Part shown: piece by piece, positions 36,501 to 45,078 of the stretch | Layout: each line of letters begins with the position of its first letter | Position numbering within the stretch: position 1 is the stretch's first letter | NCBI RefSeq assembly: GCF_900100845.1 | Contig: NZ_FNFP01000008.1 | Location: 1-64,000 of the forward strand | Source: Natronincola ferrireducens | Lineage (GTDB): Bacteria; Bacillota; Clostridia; Peptostreptococcales; Natronincolaceae | Direction: 5' to 3' | DNA length: 64,000 nt | Translations under genes and position numbers: made by a program | The notes under the pieces: generated by a model | Database searches by the model: none | The model's input: only the letters and a program-made list of their open reading frames with translations | Told to the model about the DNA's origin: nothing

Positions 36501-37041
36501 AAAAATTATCTTCTCCATAAATTCCTCGTAGCCTAATTGCCAGTTCTTTGGCTTTTTCATAGCTTCCCTTCAACAAGTACTGTTGGATATCCCCTGCTAG
36601 ACAAGAGCTTAGAACAATCAATCCCTTACTATATTTTTCAAGTTCATTATAATCTACCCTAGGTTTATAGTAAAAGCCATATAAATAGGATTTAGACACC
36701 AGTTTAATTAGGTTTTGATATCCCTCCATATCCTTTGCCAGCAAAACCAAATGACCTTGGTGTTTATCTCGGTTAGGATCCTTATCCTTCATGGTACGAG
36801 AAGCTGTATAGACCTCACACCCTATAATAGGTTTAATACCTTTTTTGATAGCTGCCTTATAAAAATCTATCACACCAAACATGCTGCCATGATCAGTAAT
36901 AGCCAAGGCCTTCATGCCCAATTCCTTGATCCTATCCATAACCTTATCGATGGTTGTAAAACCATCTAATAGACTGTACTCTGTATGGACATGGAGATGA
37001 ACAAAATCCCCAGCAAATCCCTCCTTAGATCCTTCTTTCAT
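33541..37041 (-). CDS. dnaE: DNA polymerase III alpha subunit DnaE
   Basis: 1166 residues, close to the usual size. PHP domain at the N-terminus (FVHLHVHTEYSLLDGFTTID), polymerase core with VGPGRGSAAGSIVAYTLEIT and the catalytic SMPDIDIDFCYERRE, FNKSHGASYAVLGYQTAYLK, a helix-hairpin-helix region, and a C-terminal OB fold (VRIGGMILEKTTKTTRNNQL). It replicates the chromosome together with, or as helper of, PolC. No interruption seen. Confidence 0.97.
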   Translation of the reverse strand: MKEGSKEGFAGDFVHLHVHTEYSLLDGFTTIDKVMDRIKELGMKALAITDHGSMFGVIDFYKAAIKKGIKPIIGCEVYTASRTMKDKDPNRDKHQGHLVLLAKDMEGYQNLIKLVSKSYLYGFYYKPRVDYNELEKYSKGLIVLSSCLAGDIQQYLLKGSYEKAKELAIRLRGIYGEDNFYLELQDHHLKEQKEVNQQLLRLSKETGIPLVATNDVHYINKEDAEAHDILLCIQTGKILEDKDRMKFPNDEFYLKSTEEMEALFPYAKEALENTVKIAERCNVDFDFNTIHLPQYHTPQGYNVQQYFREQCYKGLKKRYGSPSPEIEERLEYELRVIEEMGYAEYFLIVWDFIQYAKNHNIPVGPGRGSAAGSIVAYTLEITDVDSIKYNLIFERFLNPERVSMPDIDIDFCYERREEVIEYVKRKYGEEKVAQIITFGTMAARAAIRDVGRVVNLPYNVVDRIAKEVPFAIGMTINKALQINPQLKKLYDEDQEAQYLIEMAKKLEGMPRHASTHAAGVVISKKALDEYVPLYMHDNSVTTQFPMGTLEELGLLKMDFLGLRTLTVIKDAKKLIEENHGIKIDFSNCSYDDKKVYQLISRGDTLGLFQLESAGMIQFMKDLKPTSIEDIIAGISLFRPGPMDSIPKYIAYKNDPSKIEYLHEKLKPILEVTYGCLIYQEQVMQIVRELAGYSYGRSDLVRRAMSKKKMDVMEEERQYFIYGKEDDEGNIEIQGCIRNGVPEDIGNKIYDDMIDFANYAFNKSHGASYAVLGYQTAYLKAHYPVEFMAALITSVMGNTSKVAQYIQDCKRMGIDILPPDINKSFGTFTVEGKKIRFGLAAVKNVGVSMIEIMVKTRGEKGRFTSFTDFCQKVDAKDLNKRAVESLIKCGAFDNLNILRAQLMAVYERILDSVNQDKRRNIQGQIGIFDMTGDSNTSFKTDPLPNIKEFTDKIKLNMEKDVLGLYISGHPLLEFQQELKCLTTANSHDFIEIMENPEESEYKDGQQVRIGGMILEKTTKTTRNNQLMAFITLEDLFGTMECIVFPKIFDNHDHLLQEGNFLLMEGTLNLKDEEKPKLLTNKIKPLIKMETNKLYVKIKDEEDIVLVKKAKHIFKKYHGNVPVYVYIEKDHKTLRADRDLWVKLSEELIKELISIFGEEAVKVKKGIK

Positions 37042-37227
37042 TTTTTATCACATCCTTTCTCTATATTAGCCATCTTATTTTGATAAACTAAATGTACCAT
37101 ATTCTCCTTGATATTGAAAGGGATTAGACCAGGAAAACCTTTCTTATACAGCAAAAGTCCTAAAGGGTATTCTAGTATTTTATAGGCTGTATACTTAGAA
37201 ATTACTTTAGGACTTACTTGATTTAAT

Positions 37228-37965
37228 TTAACTGTTGTGATGCAAGCTATATATAGTCTCTAGGGCCAATAAAATCTCTCTTTTTTCTCCCTCTGCAGCA
37301 GCGGCTTCATTTTCAACATAATCATTTATGCCATCCTTAACATTTCCTTCATACTTAACGACATTGTTCAATATGCTGGCGGCATGTACCCCCCGCAGTT
37401 GAGCAAGGGTAAAGAGTGTAGCCGTCTCCATATCGGAAGCTATTACCTTCTTTGAATTCCAAAATGCCATAATCTCCTCTTCATTATCAATATAAAAGGA
37501 ATCATGACTTCGTATAATACCACAGTGATTTTTATATTTTAGACGGCTGCAGGTTTCTAAAATCCTATAGGTTAATTGAATATCCGCTACGGCAGGATAG
37601 TTTTCCAAAACATACATTTTGGAGGCGCCATCCTCTCTGACGGCTGCTGTGGCTATAATTAGATCCCCAATCTCAATATTCCACTGTATTGCTCCACCAC
37701 TACCTATTCGTATAAAATATTTAGCCCCACAGTCAATTAACTCTTCTACTGCAATAGCTGTAGAAGGACCTCCTATACCGGTAGAGGTAATGGTCACAGC
37801 AACTCCTTTATAATAACCCTTTATGGTTCTAAACTCTCTATTAAAAGCTACTTCCTGACAGTCCTCTAGGTATGCCGCTGCCCTTACAACCCTCTGGGGA
37901 TCCCCTGGTAAAATTACATATTTTCCTACATCATTAGCATCACACAGAATGTGAGGTTGCTTCAT
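37228..37965 (-). CDS. nucleoside phosphorylase (PNP/UDP family 1)
   Basis: 245 residues from MKQPHILC (ATG 37965; GGGAAGGTG upstream). Splits a nucleoside with phosphate into base and ribose 1-phosphate. Motifs: VILPGDPQRV (phosphate site), STGIGGPSTAIAVEELIDCG, and VIASDMETATLF with the ribose-binding Glu. It resembles uridine phosphorylase more than DeoD. It is the last gene of the BMP-type nucleoside transporter operon, which fits salvage or catabolism of imported nucleosides. Confidence 0.88.
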   Translation of the reverse strand: MKQPHILCDANDVGKYVILPGDPQRVVRAAAYLEDCQEVAFNREFRTIKGYYKGVAVTITSTGIGGPSTAIAVEELIDCGAKYFIRIGSGGAIQWNIEIGDLIIATAAVREDGASKMYVLENYPAVADIQLTYRILETCSRLKYKNHCGIIRSHDSFYIDNEEEIMAFWNSKKVIASDMETATLFTLAQLRGVHAASILNNVVKYEGNVKDGINDYVENEAAAAEGEKREILLALETIYSLHHNS

Positions 37966-37981
37966 TTCATTCACCTTCCCA

Positions 37982-39316
37982 TTATTCAACATTTAACAAT
38001 GCTTCTAATATTGCCTCCGATAAGCTTGGATGTATAATTAAATTTTGTTTGATTTCTTCACAGGTTACTCCTTTTTGTATTAAAAGCCCCATCAAACCTA
38101 TATATTCCGATACATCCTGACCTACCATCCATAAACCTAGTACCTTATCATCTTCTGCTACCAATACTTTAACGAAGCCTTCCTTAATGTCTTTAGAAAA
38201 TCCCCGCCAAGTATCTGCAAAATTATAATAGCCCTTCCTATAAGGGATCTTTTTTTCTATCAACTCCCACTCTTGAAAACCTACACCAGCAATTTCAGGT
38301 ATGGTAAAAACAGCTCTAGGTAGTTCTTTATAATTCATGATTACATTTTTATTGTTTAAGATATTATCTGCTACAGCAATTCCCTGCTGTATTGCTACAT
38401 GAGCCATACCCAATATGCCATTGATATCCCCTATTGCATAAATTGAGGTGATATTGGTTTTTAGGTTATTATCTACAACAATTTTATCCTTTTCTAAATG
38501 AACTCCTAATTTTTCCATACCTTTAGGGAAGTTAGGTATTCTTCCCACCGTAACCAGTACCTTATCTCCTTTAATTTTTTCACCGTTATTTAAGGACACC
38601 ACCTGCTTACCCTCTTCTTCTTGGATTGCTGTGGCCCTTAATCCTTTATATATTTTGATACCACGCTTTTTAAAGTAGGTTTCTAAAGGCTTTACTAAAT
38701 CATCATCGTTTCCCTCTAGGAGTTTTGTGGTTTTTTCCACTAAAACCACTTTTACACCAAGTTCAGCAAAAAGTGAAGCGAATTCACACCCCTCCACATT
38801 TCCACCAATAATAATGATGGTTCCAGGTAACTTTTCTAAAGCAACAGCCTCTTTGTGGGTAATGATTGTCTGTTGATTTGCTTGAAGGTTTTCTAACCCC
38901 CAAGGCTTTGTTCCAGTGGCAATTACCACATATTTAGCCTTTATTGTGTTATTATCTATTTCATAAGTATTTTTATCAATAAAACTACCCTCGCCAAAGT
39001 ATACATCAATATTGGCTTTTAGAAGCTTCTTTTTCATCTTTTCTTCTATGACCAGCATTTCTTTTTCATAGTGTTGCAATCCTTCTTCTGGTATAAGTGG
39101 ATATCTATTATGACGATATGTTTTTCCATTTATGACAGATCGTAAATCATCTAATATATTTTTCACAGGTAAACAGCCCCATCGAAGACCTGTACCTCCT
39201 AGTTCTTCTTTTTCCACTAAGGCAACCCTCAGGCCACCTCTAGCACAGTGTAATCCGCAATAATAGCCAGCAGGACCTCCCCCAATTATTAATACATCGT
39301 ATGTCTCCCTTTTCAT
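37982..39316 (-). CDS. dihydrolipoamide dehydrogenase-like flavoprotein lacking one redox Cys
   Basis: 444 residues of the group I pyridine nucleotide-disulfide oxidoreductase fold: FAD motif VLIIGGGPAGYYCGLHCARG, NAD motif IIIIGGNVEGCEFASLFAEL, FAD site YAIGDINGILGMAHVAIQQG, and C-terminal HPSLSEAI with the catalytic His. The active-site stretch reads GGTGLRWGCLPVK (40-52): Gly 43 replaces the first Cys of GGTCLNxGCxPxK, while Cys 48 is kept. A dithiol-disulfide reaction is therefore unlikely. It overlaps the upstream permease by 4 nt and starts the phosphorylase side of the operon, so it may act in nucleoside or base metabolism. Confidence 0.85.
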   Translation of the reverse strand: MKRETYDVLIIGGGPAGYYCGLHCARGGLRVALVEKEELGGTGLRWGCLPVKNILDDLRSVINGKTYRHNRYPLIPEEGLQHYEKEMLVIEEKMKKKLLKANIDVYFGEGSFIDKNTYEIDNNTIKAKYVVIATGTKPWGLENLQANQQTIITHKEAVALEKLPGTIIIIGGNVEGCEFASLFAELGVKVVLVEKTTKLLEGNDDDLVKPLETYFKKRGIKIYKGLRATAIQEEEGKQVVSLNNGEKIKGDKVLVTVGRIPNFPKGMEKLGVHLEKDKIVVDNNLKTNITSIYAIGDINGILGMAHVAIQQGIAVADNILNNKNVIMNYKELPRAVFTIPEIAGVGFQEWELIEKKIPYRKGYYNFADTWRGFSKDIKEGFVKVLVAEDDKVLGLWMVGQDVSEYIGLMGLLIQKGVTCEEIKQNLIIHPSLSEAILEALLNVE

Positions 39317-40263
39317 GGTTGCTGTAAAGCTCCTTCCTCTGCTTGTGTTTTTTTTCTTTTTGCTATATGTCTCTTGGTTACAATAAATAAGGCAATTACT
39401 GTTACTAAGTAAGGAATCATTTGGGTAAATTGAGAAGGTATTCCTACTACCTGCAGCCTAATACCCAATGCATCAAAGAAACCAAACAACAAGGCCGCTC
39501 CAAAGGTTTTAATGGGATTAGAGGCTCCAAATATAATAGCCGCCAATGCAATAAAACCTCTATTGGCACTCATATTTTCAGTAAAGAGTGTTAAATATCC
39601 CAATGAAAGATGGGCTCCTGCAAAACCACATAAAACACCGCAGGCAATGGAACTAATATACTTCATTTTCCTAGGGCTAACCCCATTAGTTTCTAAGGCT
39701 TCAGGATATTCTCCAGCAGCTCTAATCCACATACCATAAGGGGTTTTATATAAAAACAAATAAGCTATAATCACTAAAATCCAACTAATATATACAAAAA
39801 TTGAATGATTATTAAACATAATATCTAACATTGGAATTCCTCGAAGGAAGGGAAAGTTCAATCTAGGTAATGGGATGATATCCGGGGATGAAAAGGCTCC
39901 CTTTACACCAAAAATACTTCTTAATAAAAAGATAGTTAGTCCACCCGCAAATATATTGATAGCTATCCCTATAATAAATTCATCGGATTTTAGTTCTATA
40001 ACAAAGAAGCCAAATATAAGACCTATAATCATACCTACCACCACTGCCAGCATAACCCCCATAAATGAACTTGCAAAAAAGTAACTACCTACAACACCGA
40101 AGAAAGCCCCTAGAAGAATCATCCCCTCCATACCAATATTCAACATGCCAGCATGCATGGTTAATAATCCTCCTAATGCTGCTAAAATAAGAGGTGTGGC
40201 TGTTCTTATAGTATTCTGTATTAATGTGAGATTAAATACTTGTCCTAGCATTTTGCTTTTCAC
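39313..40263 (-). CDS. nucleoside ABC transporter permease (YufQ/BmpC type)
   Basis: 316 residues with about eight membrane segments, of the BPD_transp_2 permease family used by BMP-type nucleoside transporters. Family signature: RTATPLILAALGGLLTMHAG and MLNIGMEGMILLGAFFGVVG near the N-terminus; GFIALAAIIFGASNPIKTFG near the end. It overlaps both neighbours (32 nt upstream, 4 nt downstream). Confidence 0.9.
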   Translation of the reverse strand: MKSKMLGQVFNLTLIQNTIRTATPLILAALGGLLTMHAGMLNIGMEGMILLGAFFGVVGSYFFASSFMGVMLAVVVGMIIGLIFGFFVIELKSDEFIIGIAINIFAGGLTIFLLRSIFGVKGAFSSPDIIPLPRLNFPFLRGIPMLDIMFNNHSIFVYISWILVIIAYLFLYKTPYGMWIRAAGEYPEALETNGVSPRKMKYISSIACGVLCGFAGAHLSLGYLTLFTENMSANRGFIALAAIIFGASNPIKTFGAALLFGFFDALGIRLQVVGIPSQFTQMIPYLVTVIALFIVTKRHIAKRKKTQAEEGALQQP

Positions 40264-41329
40264 CAGCCTTTTGTTGTAGATTTTTTTTCATTTTATACTC
40301 TTTAAACATTCTTTTAAAACCTGTTTCCCCAGCAATAAATAGAATGATAATGGATTGAATTACTAACACCAGCTCTGAAGGTATAGAGGTGGTATTTTCC
40401 ATTGCAACAGATCCGGTTTTTAAAGCCCCAAAAAATATTGACATTAGGATAACACCTATAGGATTGTTCTTTACGATTAAAGCAACCAGCATACCATCAA
40501 AAGCAAAGCCTGGAGAAATATTTTGTAAAAATCTATAGTGACTACCTAGTACTTCAAAAACCCCTGCAATCCCACATAGGCCTCCAGAGATAAGCATAGC
40601 CACAATCATTTGCTTCTTTACATTAATCCCTCCATATTTAGCAAAGGTAGCATTTTCTCCTACCATTTTAAAGTTATAACCAGCAGAGGTTTTTTGCATC
40701 ATATAATAAATAATTAGGGCTATAAAGCCCATTATAAAAATACTTGTGTTTAGCGTAGAGAGTCTTACAAGTCGTGTTAGTCGATAACCCTCTGCCACCA
40801 TGTCCGTTCCCCCCATCTTCCCTTGGCTAGCGGCAAAGGGGTAGTTAACTAAATAATCGGTAAAGAGGACAGCCACACTATTTAGCATAATGGTGGTTAT
40901 TACTTCATCAATTTGATAATATACCTTTAGTAGTGCTGGAACTAATGCATATAAACCTCCTACAATAGCTCCTGCAATAATAGCTAATAAAATTCCTAGG
41001 GCCGGTGGTAGGTTGGTAAAGGTAAAGCCTACATAAGCAGCTGCAAAGGCTCCTAAGTATAACTGTCCTTCACCACCGATATTAAAAATACCACTTCTAA
41101 AGGAAACTGCAGTAGCTAACCCTGTTAAAATTAAAGGAACAGTTTTGGCAAAGGTAGTAGCTAAATTATATTTAGAGCCAAAGGCTCCTGTAATTAATGC
41201 ACTATAGCCTACAATAGGACTTCTACCATTTGCCATCATAATAAGACCACCAATCAGCAAAGCCGCTGCTATAGAAAGGAATAAGGAAACTAAGTACTCT
41301 AGATTCTTCTTCATGAATAGCTTTTTCAT
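40232..41329 (-). CDS. nucleoside ABC transporter permease (YufP/NupP type)
   Basis: 365 residues, about ten membrane segments. Features of the first permease of the nucleoside family: FAKTVPLILTGLATAVSFRS, GIFNIGGEGQLYLGAFAAAY, and the C-terminal loop FAFDGMLVALIVKNNPIGVI. Forms the channel together with the next permease. Starts 4 nt after the ATPase gene. Confidence 0.9.
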   Translation of the reverse strand: MKKLFMKKNLEYLVSLFLSIAAALLIGGLIMMANGRSPIVGYSALITGAFGSKYNLATTFAKTVPLILTGLATAVSFRSGIFNIGGEGQLYLGAFAAAYVGFTFTNLPPALGILLAIIAGAIVGGLYALVPALLKVYYQIDEVITTIMLNSVAVLFTDYLVNYPFAASQGKMGGTDMVAEGYRLTRLVRLSTLNTSIFIMGFIALIIYYMMQKTSAGYNFKMVGENATFAKYGGINVKKQMIVAMLISGGLCGIAGVFEVLGSHYRFLQNISPGFAFDGMLVALIVKNNPIGVILMSIFFGALKTGSVAMENTTSIPSELVLVIQSIIILFIAGETGFKRMFKEYKMKKNLQQKAGEKQNARTSI

Positions 41330-41333
41330 TATT

Positions 41334-42884
41334 TTATGCTCCCCCTTCCTGATTCATTTTTTGTTTACCCGTCATATATAAGCCGATTTCTTTTTTAGTT
41401 ATTCTACCCGTCTTAAATTCTCCTGTAATCTCCCCTTCATAGATGGTCAGAATTCTATCTGACAATCTAAAGAGTTCATCTAATTCAGCAGAAACCAGTA
41501 AAATAGCACTTCCTTCATTTCGCTTGTCAATAATTTGTTGATGTATAAATTCTATTGCCCCTATATCTACTCCTCGGGTTGGTTGAGATATAATAAGTAG
41601 AGGGGTGTTAAAGGAAAACTCCCGGGCTATAACGATCTTCTGCATATTTCCCCCCGACAGACTTTCCACTAAAACATCCTGACTAGGGGTTCTGACATCA
41701 AATTCTTCAATAAGTCTATCGCTCAGCTGGCGTATAGGCTTTTCATTTATGTGTATCCCTTTTATGGCATAGGGTTCCTTATCCTGTATACCCATCATCA
41801 TATTTTCTGTGATGGTGGCCTTTTTACTTAAACCTGTCATCAATCTATCTTCAGGAACATGTGCCATTCCTAATTTTCTAATTTCCTTAGGATTTTTACC
41901 TCTAGTACTTTTTTCATTTATAAGTACTTCACCAGCTTCTATTTCCCGCAAACCTGTTAATGCTTCCAACAATTCCGATTGTCCATTTCCTTCTACTCCT
42001 GCTATTCCAAGTATTTCTCCTGCCTTTACATCAAAGCTAACACCCCTTAAGGCCATAAGTCCCCTCTGTCCCCTAACCTTCAGTTCCTTTACCTCTAATA
42101 CCTTCTGTCGGTTGACTTCCTTTTTTTCTAAAGCATCAAACAATACTTCTCTACCCACCATCATCTCTGCCAATATTTGTTCCGTAGCATCCTTAGTATC
42201 TATCGTTCCCACAAGCTTACCTTGTCTCATAACACTGACACGATGGGATAATGCCAGTACCTCCTGTAGTTTATGGGTAATAATAATGACTGTCTTATTT
42301 AACTCCTTTACTAATCGTCTAATTACTGAAAAAAGTTCCTCTGTTTCCTGGGGAGTAAGCACTGCCGTAGGCTCATCTAAAATCAAGATATCAGCTCCCT
42401 TATGAAGGACCTTCAAAATTTCAATCCTTTGCTGTATCCCTACAGAAACCTCCTGGACCTTTAGCCTAGGGTTTACTTTTAAACCATAGGCCTCTACTAA
42501 TTCCTCTGTTACCCTTATAGCTTTTGTGAAATCAACAAATATTTTGTTTTTTCTAAACTCCCTACCCAATACGATGTTTTCTGCTACTGTCAAAGAAGGC
42601 AGTAACATAAAATGCTGGTGCACCATTCCAATACCATGGTCAATAGCGATAGAAGGGTTAGTGATTTTGGTAGCTTTTCCTTCAAAAAATATTTCACCAG
42701 CAGTAGGTGCCTCTAGTCCATAGAGGATCTTCATTAATGTGGATTTGCCTGCACCATTTTCCCCTACAATAGCATGAACTTCTCCCTTCCTGATAGAAAG
42801 ATTGATATTGTCATTTGCTAATACCCCTGGGAACTGTTTTGTAATACCCTTGAGCTCTATAATATTTTCTACCATTGTTTTCAC
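41334..42884 (-). CDS. nucleoside ABC transporter ATPase (YufO/NupO type)
   Basis: 516 residues with two fused ATP-binding domains, typical of sugar/nucleoside importers. First half: AIVGENGAGKSTLMKILYGL, VSVGIQQRIEILKVL, DILILDEPTAVLTPQE. Second half: GIAGVEGNGQSELLEALTGL (degenerate Walker A), VESLSGGNMQKIVIAREF and IISQPTRGVDIGAIEF, where Gln replaces the catalytic Glu as is common in the degenerate half. The substrate is inferred to be nucleosides from the BMP-type binding protein and the phosphorylase. Confidence 0.92.
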   Translation of the reverse strand: MKTMVENIIELKGITKQFPGVLANDNINLSIRKGEVHAIVGENGAGKSTLMKILYGLEAPTAGEIFFEGKATKITNPSIAIDHGIGMVHQHFMLLPSLTVAENIVLGREFRKNKIFVDFTKAIRVTEELVEAYGLKVNPRLKVQEVSVGIQQRIEILKVLHKGADILILDEPTAVLTPQETEELFSVIRRLVKELNKTVIIITHKLQEVLALSHRVSVMRQGKLVGTIDTKDATEQILAEMMVGREVLFDALEKKEVNRQKVLEVKELKVRGQRGLMALRGVSFDVKAGEILGIAGVEGNGQSELLEALTGLREIEAGEVLINEKSTRGKNPKEIRKLGMAHVPEDRLMTGLSKKATITENMMMGIQDKEPYAIKGIHINEKPIRQLSDRLIEEFDVRTPSQDVLVESLSGGNMQKIVIAREFSFNTPLLIISQPTRGVDIGAIEFIHQQIIDKRNEGSAILLVSAELDELFRLSDRILTIYEGEITGEFKTGRITKKEIGLYMTGKQKMNQEGGA

Positions 42885-42967
42885 CTCTTTATAGGTTCTT
42901 TAGATTTCCTGTTAAGACGATATTTCTTTCCCGGCCTTAAAGGCTAATTTCCCATTGGTTAGAAATA

Positions 42968-42995
42968 GGGAGAAGTAGTTTACCCTACTCCTCCC
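42968..42995 (-). promoter_or_regulatory. intercistronic hairpin between bmpA-like and ATPase genes
   Basis: GGGAG-A-AGTAG (42968-42978) pairs with CTACT-C-CTCCC (42985-42995). It lies 25 nt beyond the binding-protein stop and has no T tract, so it probably trims or protects the 3' end of the binding-protein mRNA to favour its expression. Confidence 0.6.
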
Positions 42996-43019
42996 CGTCT
43001 CTGCTATAAAATCTCTACC

Positions 43020-44063
43020 TTATTTTCCTCCTGGCACTTCAATTTCTCCACTTATAATTTTTCCTTTGATTTCTTCTATTTGTACCTTCATTTCTTCGGT
43101 AACAAATTGCGGCATATCTTCTCCACCAAAGGATAAATTTACACCATTTTCTTCTATACCATAATAATAAACTTTTCCTGCTTCAAAGCTTCCATTTTGA
43201 ATTCTTTCAATAGATTCAAAAATAGATAGACCTACACCCTTAATCATACTGGCAACAATCACGTCTGGGTTGATATATCTTTGATCAGAATCCACGCCAA
43301 TAGCAAACCTTTGAGACTCAGCAGCAGCTTCAAATACACCTTCTCCTGTCTTACCTGCTACTTGGAATATAATATCAACACCTCTTGAATAAAGGGCTAA
43401 AGCACTTTCTTTTCCCTTTGCTGGATCTTCAAAGTCTCCTGCAAAGATTGTTTCTACTTTAACTTCTGGATCAATATAAGCTGCTCCAGCTTCATAACCT
43501 GCTTTAAAGTTTCTAATTACTGGAATGTCCATGCCACCTACCATACCAATAACTTTCCCCTCTTGAATACCTTCAATAGAGGTTTCCTGAGTTAATATAG
43601 CTGCCATAGCTCCTACCAAGAAGGAGCCTTCGTTTTCTTGGTAGCTGATGGTTGTAAGATTAGGAATCCCTTCAATCTCATTGTCAACATAAATATAGTT
43701 TACTTCAGGGAATGCTTCTGCTATTTCTTGAACTACATCATAAAACTCAAAGCCTACTACAGCTACTACAGAGGCGTATTGGGAAGCCTGTACTAATTGA
43801 TCGTTATATAAGGATGGGTCATTTCTACACTCAAATACCCTTGCTTCTACCCCTAGTTCCACCTTGGCTCTTTCAACCCCTTCGTTGGAAGAATCATAGA
43901 AGGAACGATCTCCTAATCCTCCCGCTACCACCAGTGCTACCTTCATAGCCTCTTCGCCATTGGCTTCATCAGTACCGACTGGCTCATTGGTTTGAGAACA
44001 ACCAGTCAATGCAACAGTAGTTAATAATACAATAACCATCATAAATGTAATCATTTTTTTCAT
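43020..44063 (-). CDS. BMP family nucleoside-binding lipoprotein
   Basis: 347 residues with a lipoprotein signal ending in VALTGCSQ (lipobox Cys 22). BMP (PnrA/Med-type) fold: VALVVAGGLGDRSFYDSSNE near residue 45, GAMAAILTQETSIEG, GKVIGMVGGMDIPVIRNFKA and AIGVDSDQRYINPDVIVASM. These proteins bind purine or pyrimidine nucleosides. It is the first gene of the six-gene transport/phosphorylase operon. Confidence 0.93.
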   Translation of the reverse strand: MKKMITFMMVIVLLTTVALTGCSQTNEPVGTDEANGEEAMKVALVVAGGLGDRSFYDSSNEGVERAKVELGVEARVFECRNDPSLYNDQLVQASQYASVVAVVGFEFYDVVQEIAEAFPEVNYIYVDNEIEGIPNLTTISYQENEGSFLVGAMAAILTQETSIEGIQEGKVIGMVGGMDIPVIRNFKAGYEAGAAYIDPEVKVETIFAGDFEDPAKGKESALALYSRGVDIIFQVAGKTGEGVFEAAAESQRFAIGVDSDQRYINPDVIVASMIKGVGLSIFESIERIQNGSFEAGKVYYYGIEENGVNLSFGGEDMPQFVTEEMKVQIEEIKGKIISGEIEVPGGK

Positions 44064-44160
44064 GCATTTTCCCCCTTAATTCATTCATTTTTTATGAATA
44101 AAATATATTAAACCTTCAACCCTTATTCTATTTATTAATGAGGATTGAAAAATTTACTGA

Positions 44161-44847
44161 TTATTCACTGCGACTTATAATTTCTTCTTCCTTTAACTTA
44201 TCCACATCGATAATCAAAATAGATTTATTATTAACCCTTATGATGTCCTGTTCCTTTAGGTATTTTAAGGTTCTATTGATACTTCTTTGGGTCACTACAA
44301 ATCGTTCGCTGAGGTGATCCTTCTCTATCTTTACTTCGATGCCATTTTCTCTTTTTATACCTTTATCTAGGCAGTATATTAAATAATTACATACTCTGTA
44401 TTTTAAAGAATATAATGTATCTTCTCCTGCCTTCTTAGAAAGTTCATAAAAGCTTCTACAGAGGGTTCTTGTAATATATAGTAAGAAGTTTTTATCCTTT
44501 TCTATCCATGCTAAAAAAGCTTCTCTATTGATTCTTAAAATTTGTAAATCTGTTAATGCCTCCACAGAACAAATATAAGGCTTTTGTTCAAAAATCTCTA
44601 ATTCCCCAAAAAAGTATCCTTTTTTATAAATAGATTGAGAATACTTTTTTCCATTCTCCGCCATAATATAAATATTGGCATAGCCCTTTACAATAATATA
44701 AAAATACTCATAATACATGTTTTGGTGACAAATAATCTGTCCTTTAGGGTATTCCTTAACCTCCCAGCACTTTAATACATCATAGGGACAATCCTTGAGC
44801 ATTTCTTTAATGGAAGGGTTTTCTTCAATTATATCCTGTACCTCCAT
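44161..44847 (-). CDS. Crp/Fnr family transcriptional regulator
   Basis: 228 residues: an N-terminal cyclic-nucleotide-type beta barrel (YYEYFYIIVKGYANIYIMAE, GYFFGELEIFEQKPYICSVE), the dimer helix, and a C-terminal winged HTH (LSERFVVTQRSINRTLKYLK). There is no N-terminal Cys cluster, so it is not an FNR oxygen sensor; the effector is unknown. It sits between the nucleoside transport operon and the molybdenum hydroxylase accessory operon, which it may control. A palindrome of its own lies directly upstream. Confidence 0.88.
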   Translation of the reverse strand: MEVQDIIEENPSIKEMLKDCPYDVLKCWEVKEYPKGQIICHQNMYYEYFYIIVKGYANIYIMAENGKKYSQSIYKKGYFFGELEIFEQKPYICSVEALTDLQILRINREAFLAWIEKDKNFLLYITRTLCRSFYELSKKAGEDTLYSLKYRVCNYLIYCLDKGIKRENGIEVKIEKDHLSERFVVTQRSINRTLKYLKEQDIIRVNNKSILIIDVDKLKEEEIISRSE

Positions 44848-44875
44848 AAAACTCCCTCTTTTCCTCCATTATACA

Positions 44876-44895
44876 TTATGATAACGTTGTCATAA
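44876..44895. promoter_or_regulatory. Crp/Fnr-type palindrome upstream of the regulator
   Basis: TTATGATAACGTTGTCATAA is symmetrical except for one base pair, with TTATGA and TCATAA half-sites. It is centred about 38 bp upstream of the start codon of the Crp/Fnr gene, the expected place for autoregulation. A second small palindrome GGACATGTGTCC follows at 44897. Confidence 0.6.
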
Positions 44896-44941
44896 AGGAC
44901 ATGTGTCCCATTTTAAAAACATTTTTACATAACTCCTAAAT

Positions 44942-44980
44942 AAAAAGATATAAAACGAGGAACTTTGTCTTATATCTTTT
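44942..44980 (-). terminator. terminator of the molybdenum hydroxylase accessory operon
   Basis: AAAAGATATAA (44943-44953) pairs with TTATATCTTTT (44970-44980). On the minus strand, T-rich DNA follows. It lies about 100 bp beyond the xdhC-like stop. Confidence 0.65.
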
Positions 44981-45078
44981 CTTGGAACTTATTGGTTACA
45001 ACGTAAACCATCATATTGTTGCTATCACACCCTTGTAATAAATTCCCCTAGGCTATAATGAATTTATATAATATCAAC

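Noticed and set aside
37042-37227. Open minus-strand frame between nucleoside phosphorylase and dnaE
   Set aside because: About 60 codons open, but there is no start with a ribosome site and no recognisable family. A 10-bp inverted repeat (AGTCCTAAAG/CTTTAGGACT) with a 40-nt loop lies inside and may be a weak terminator instead.
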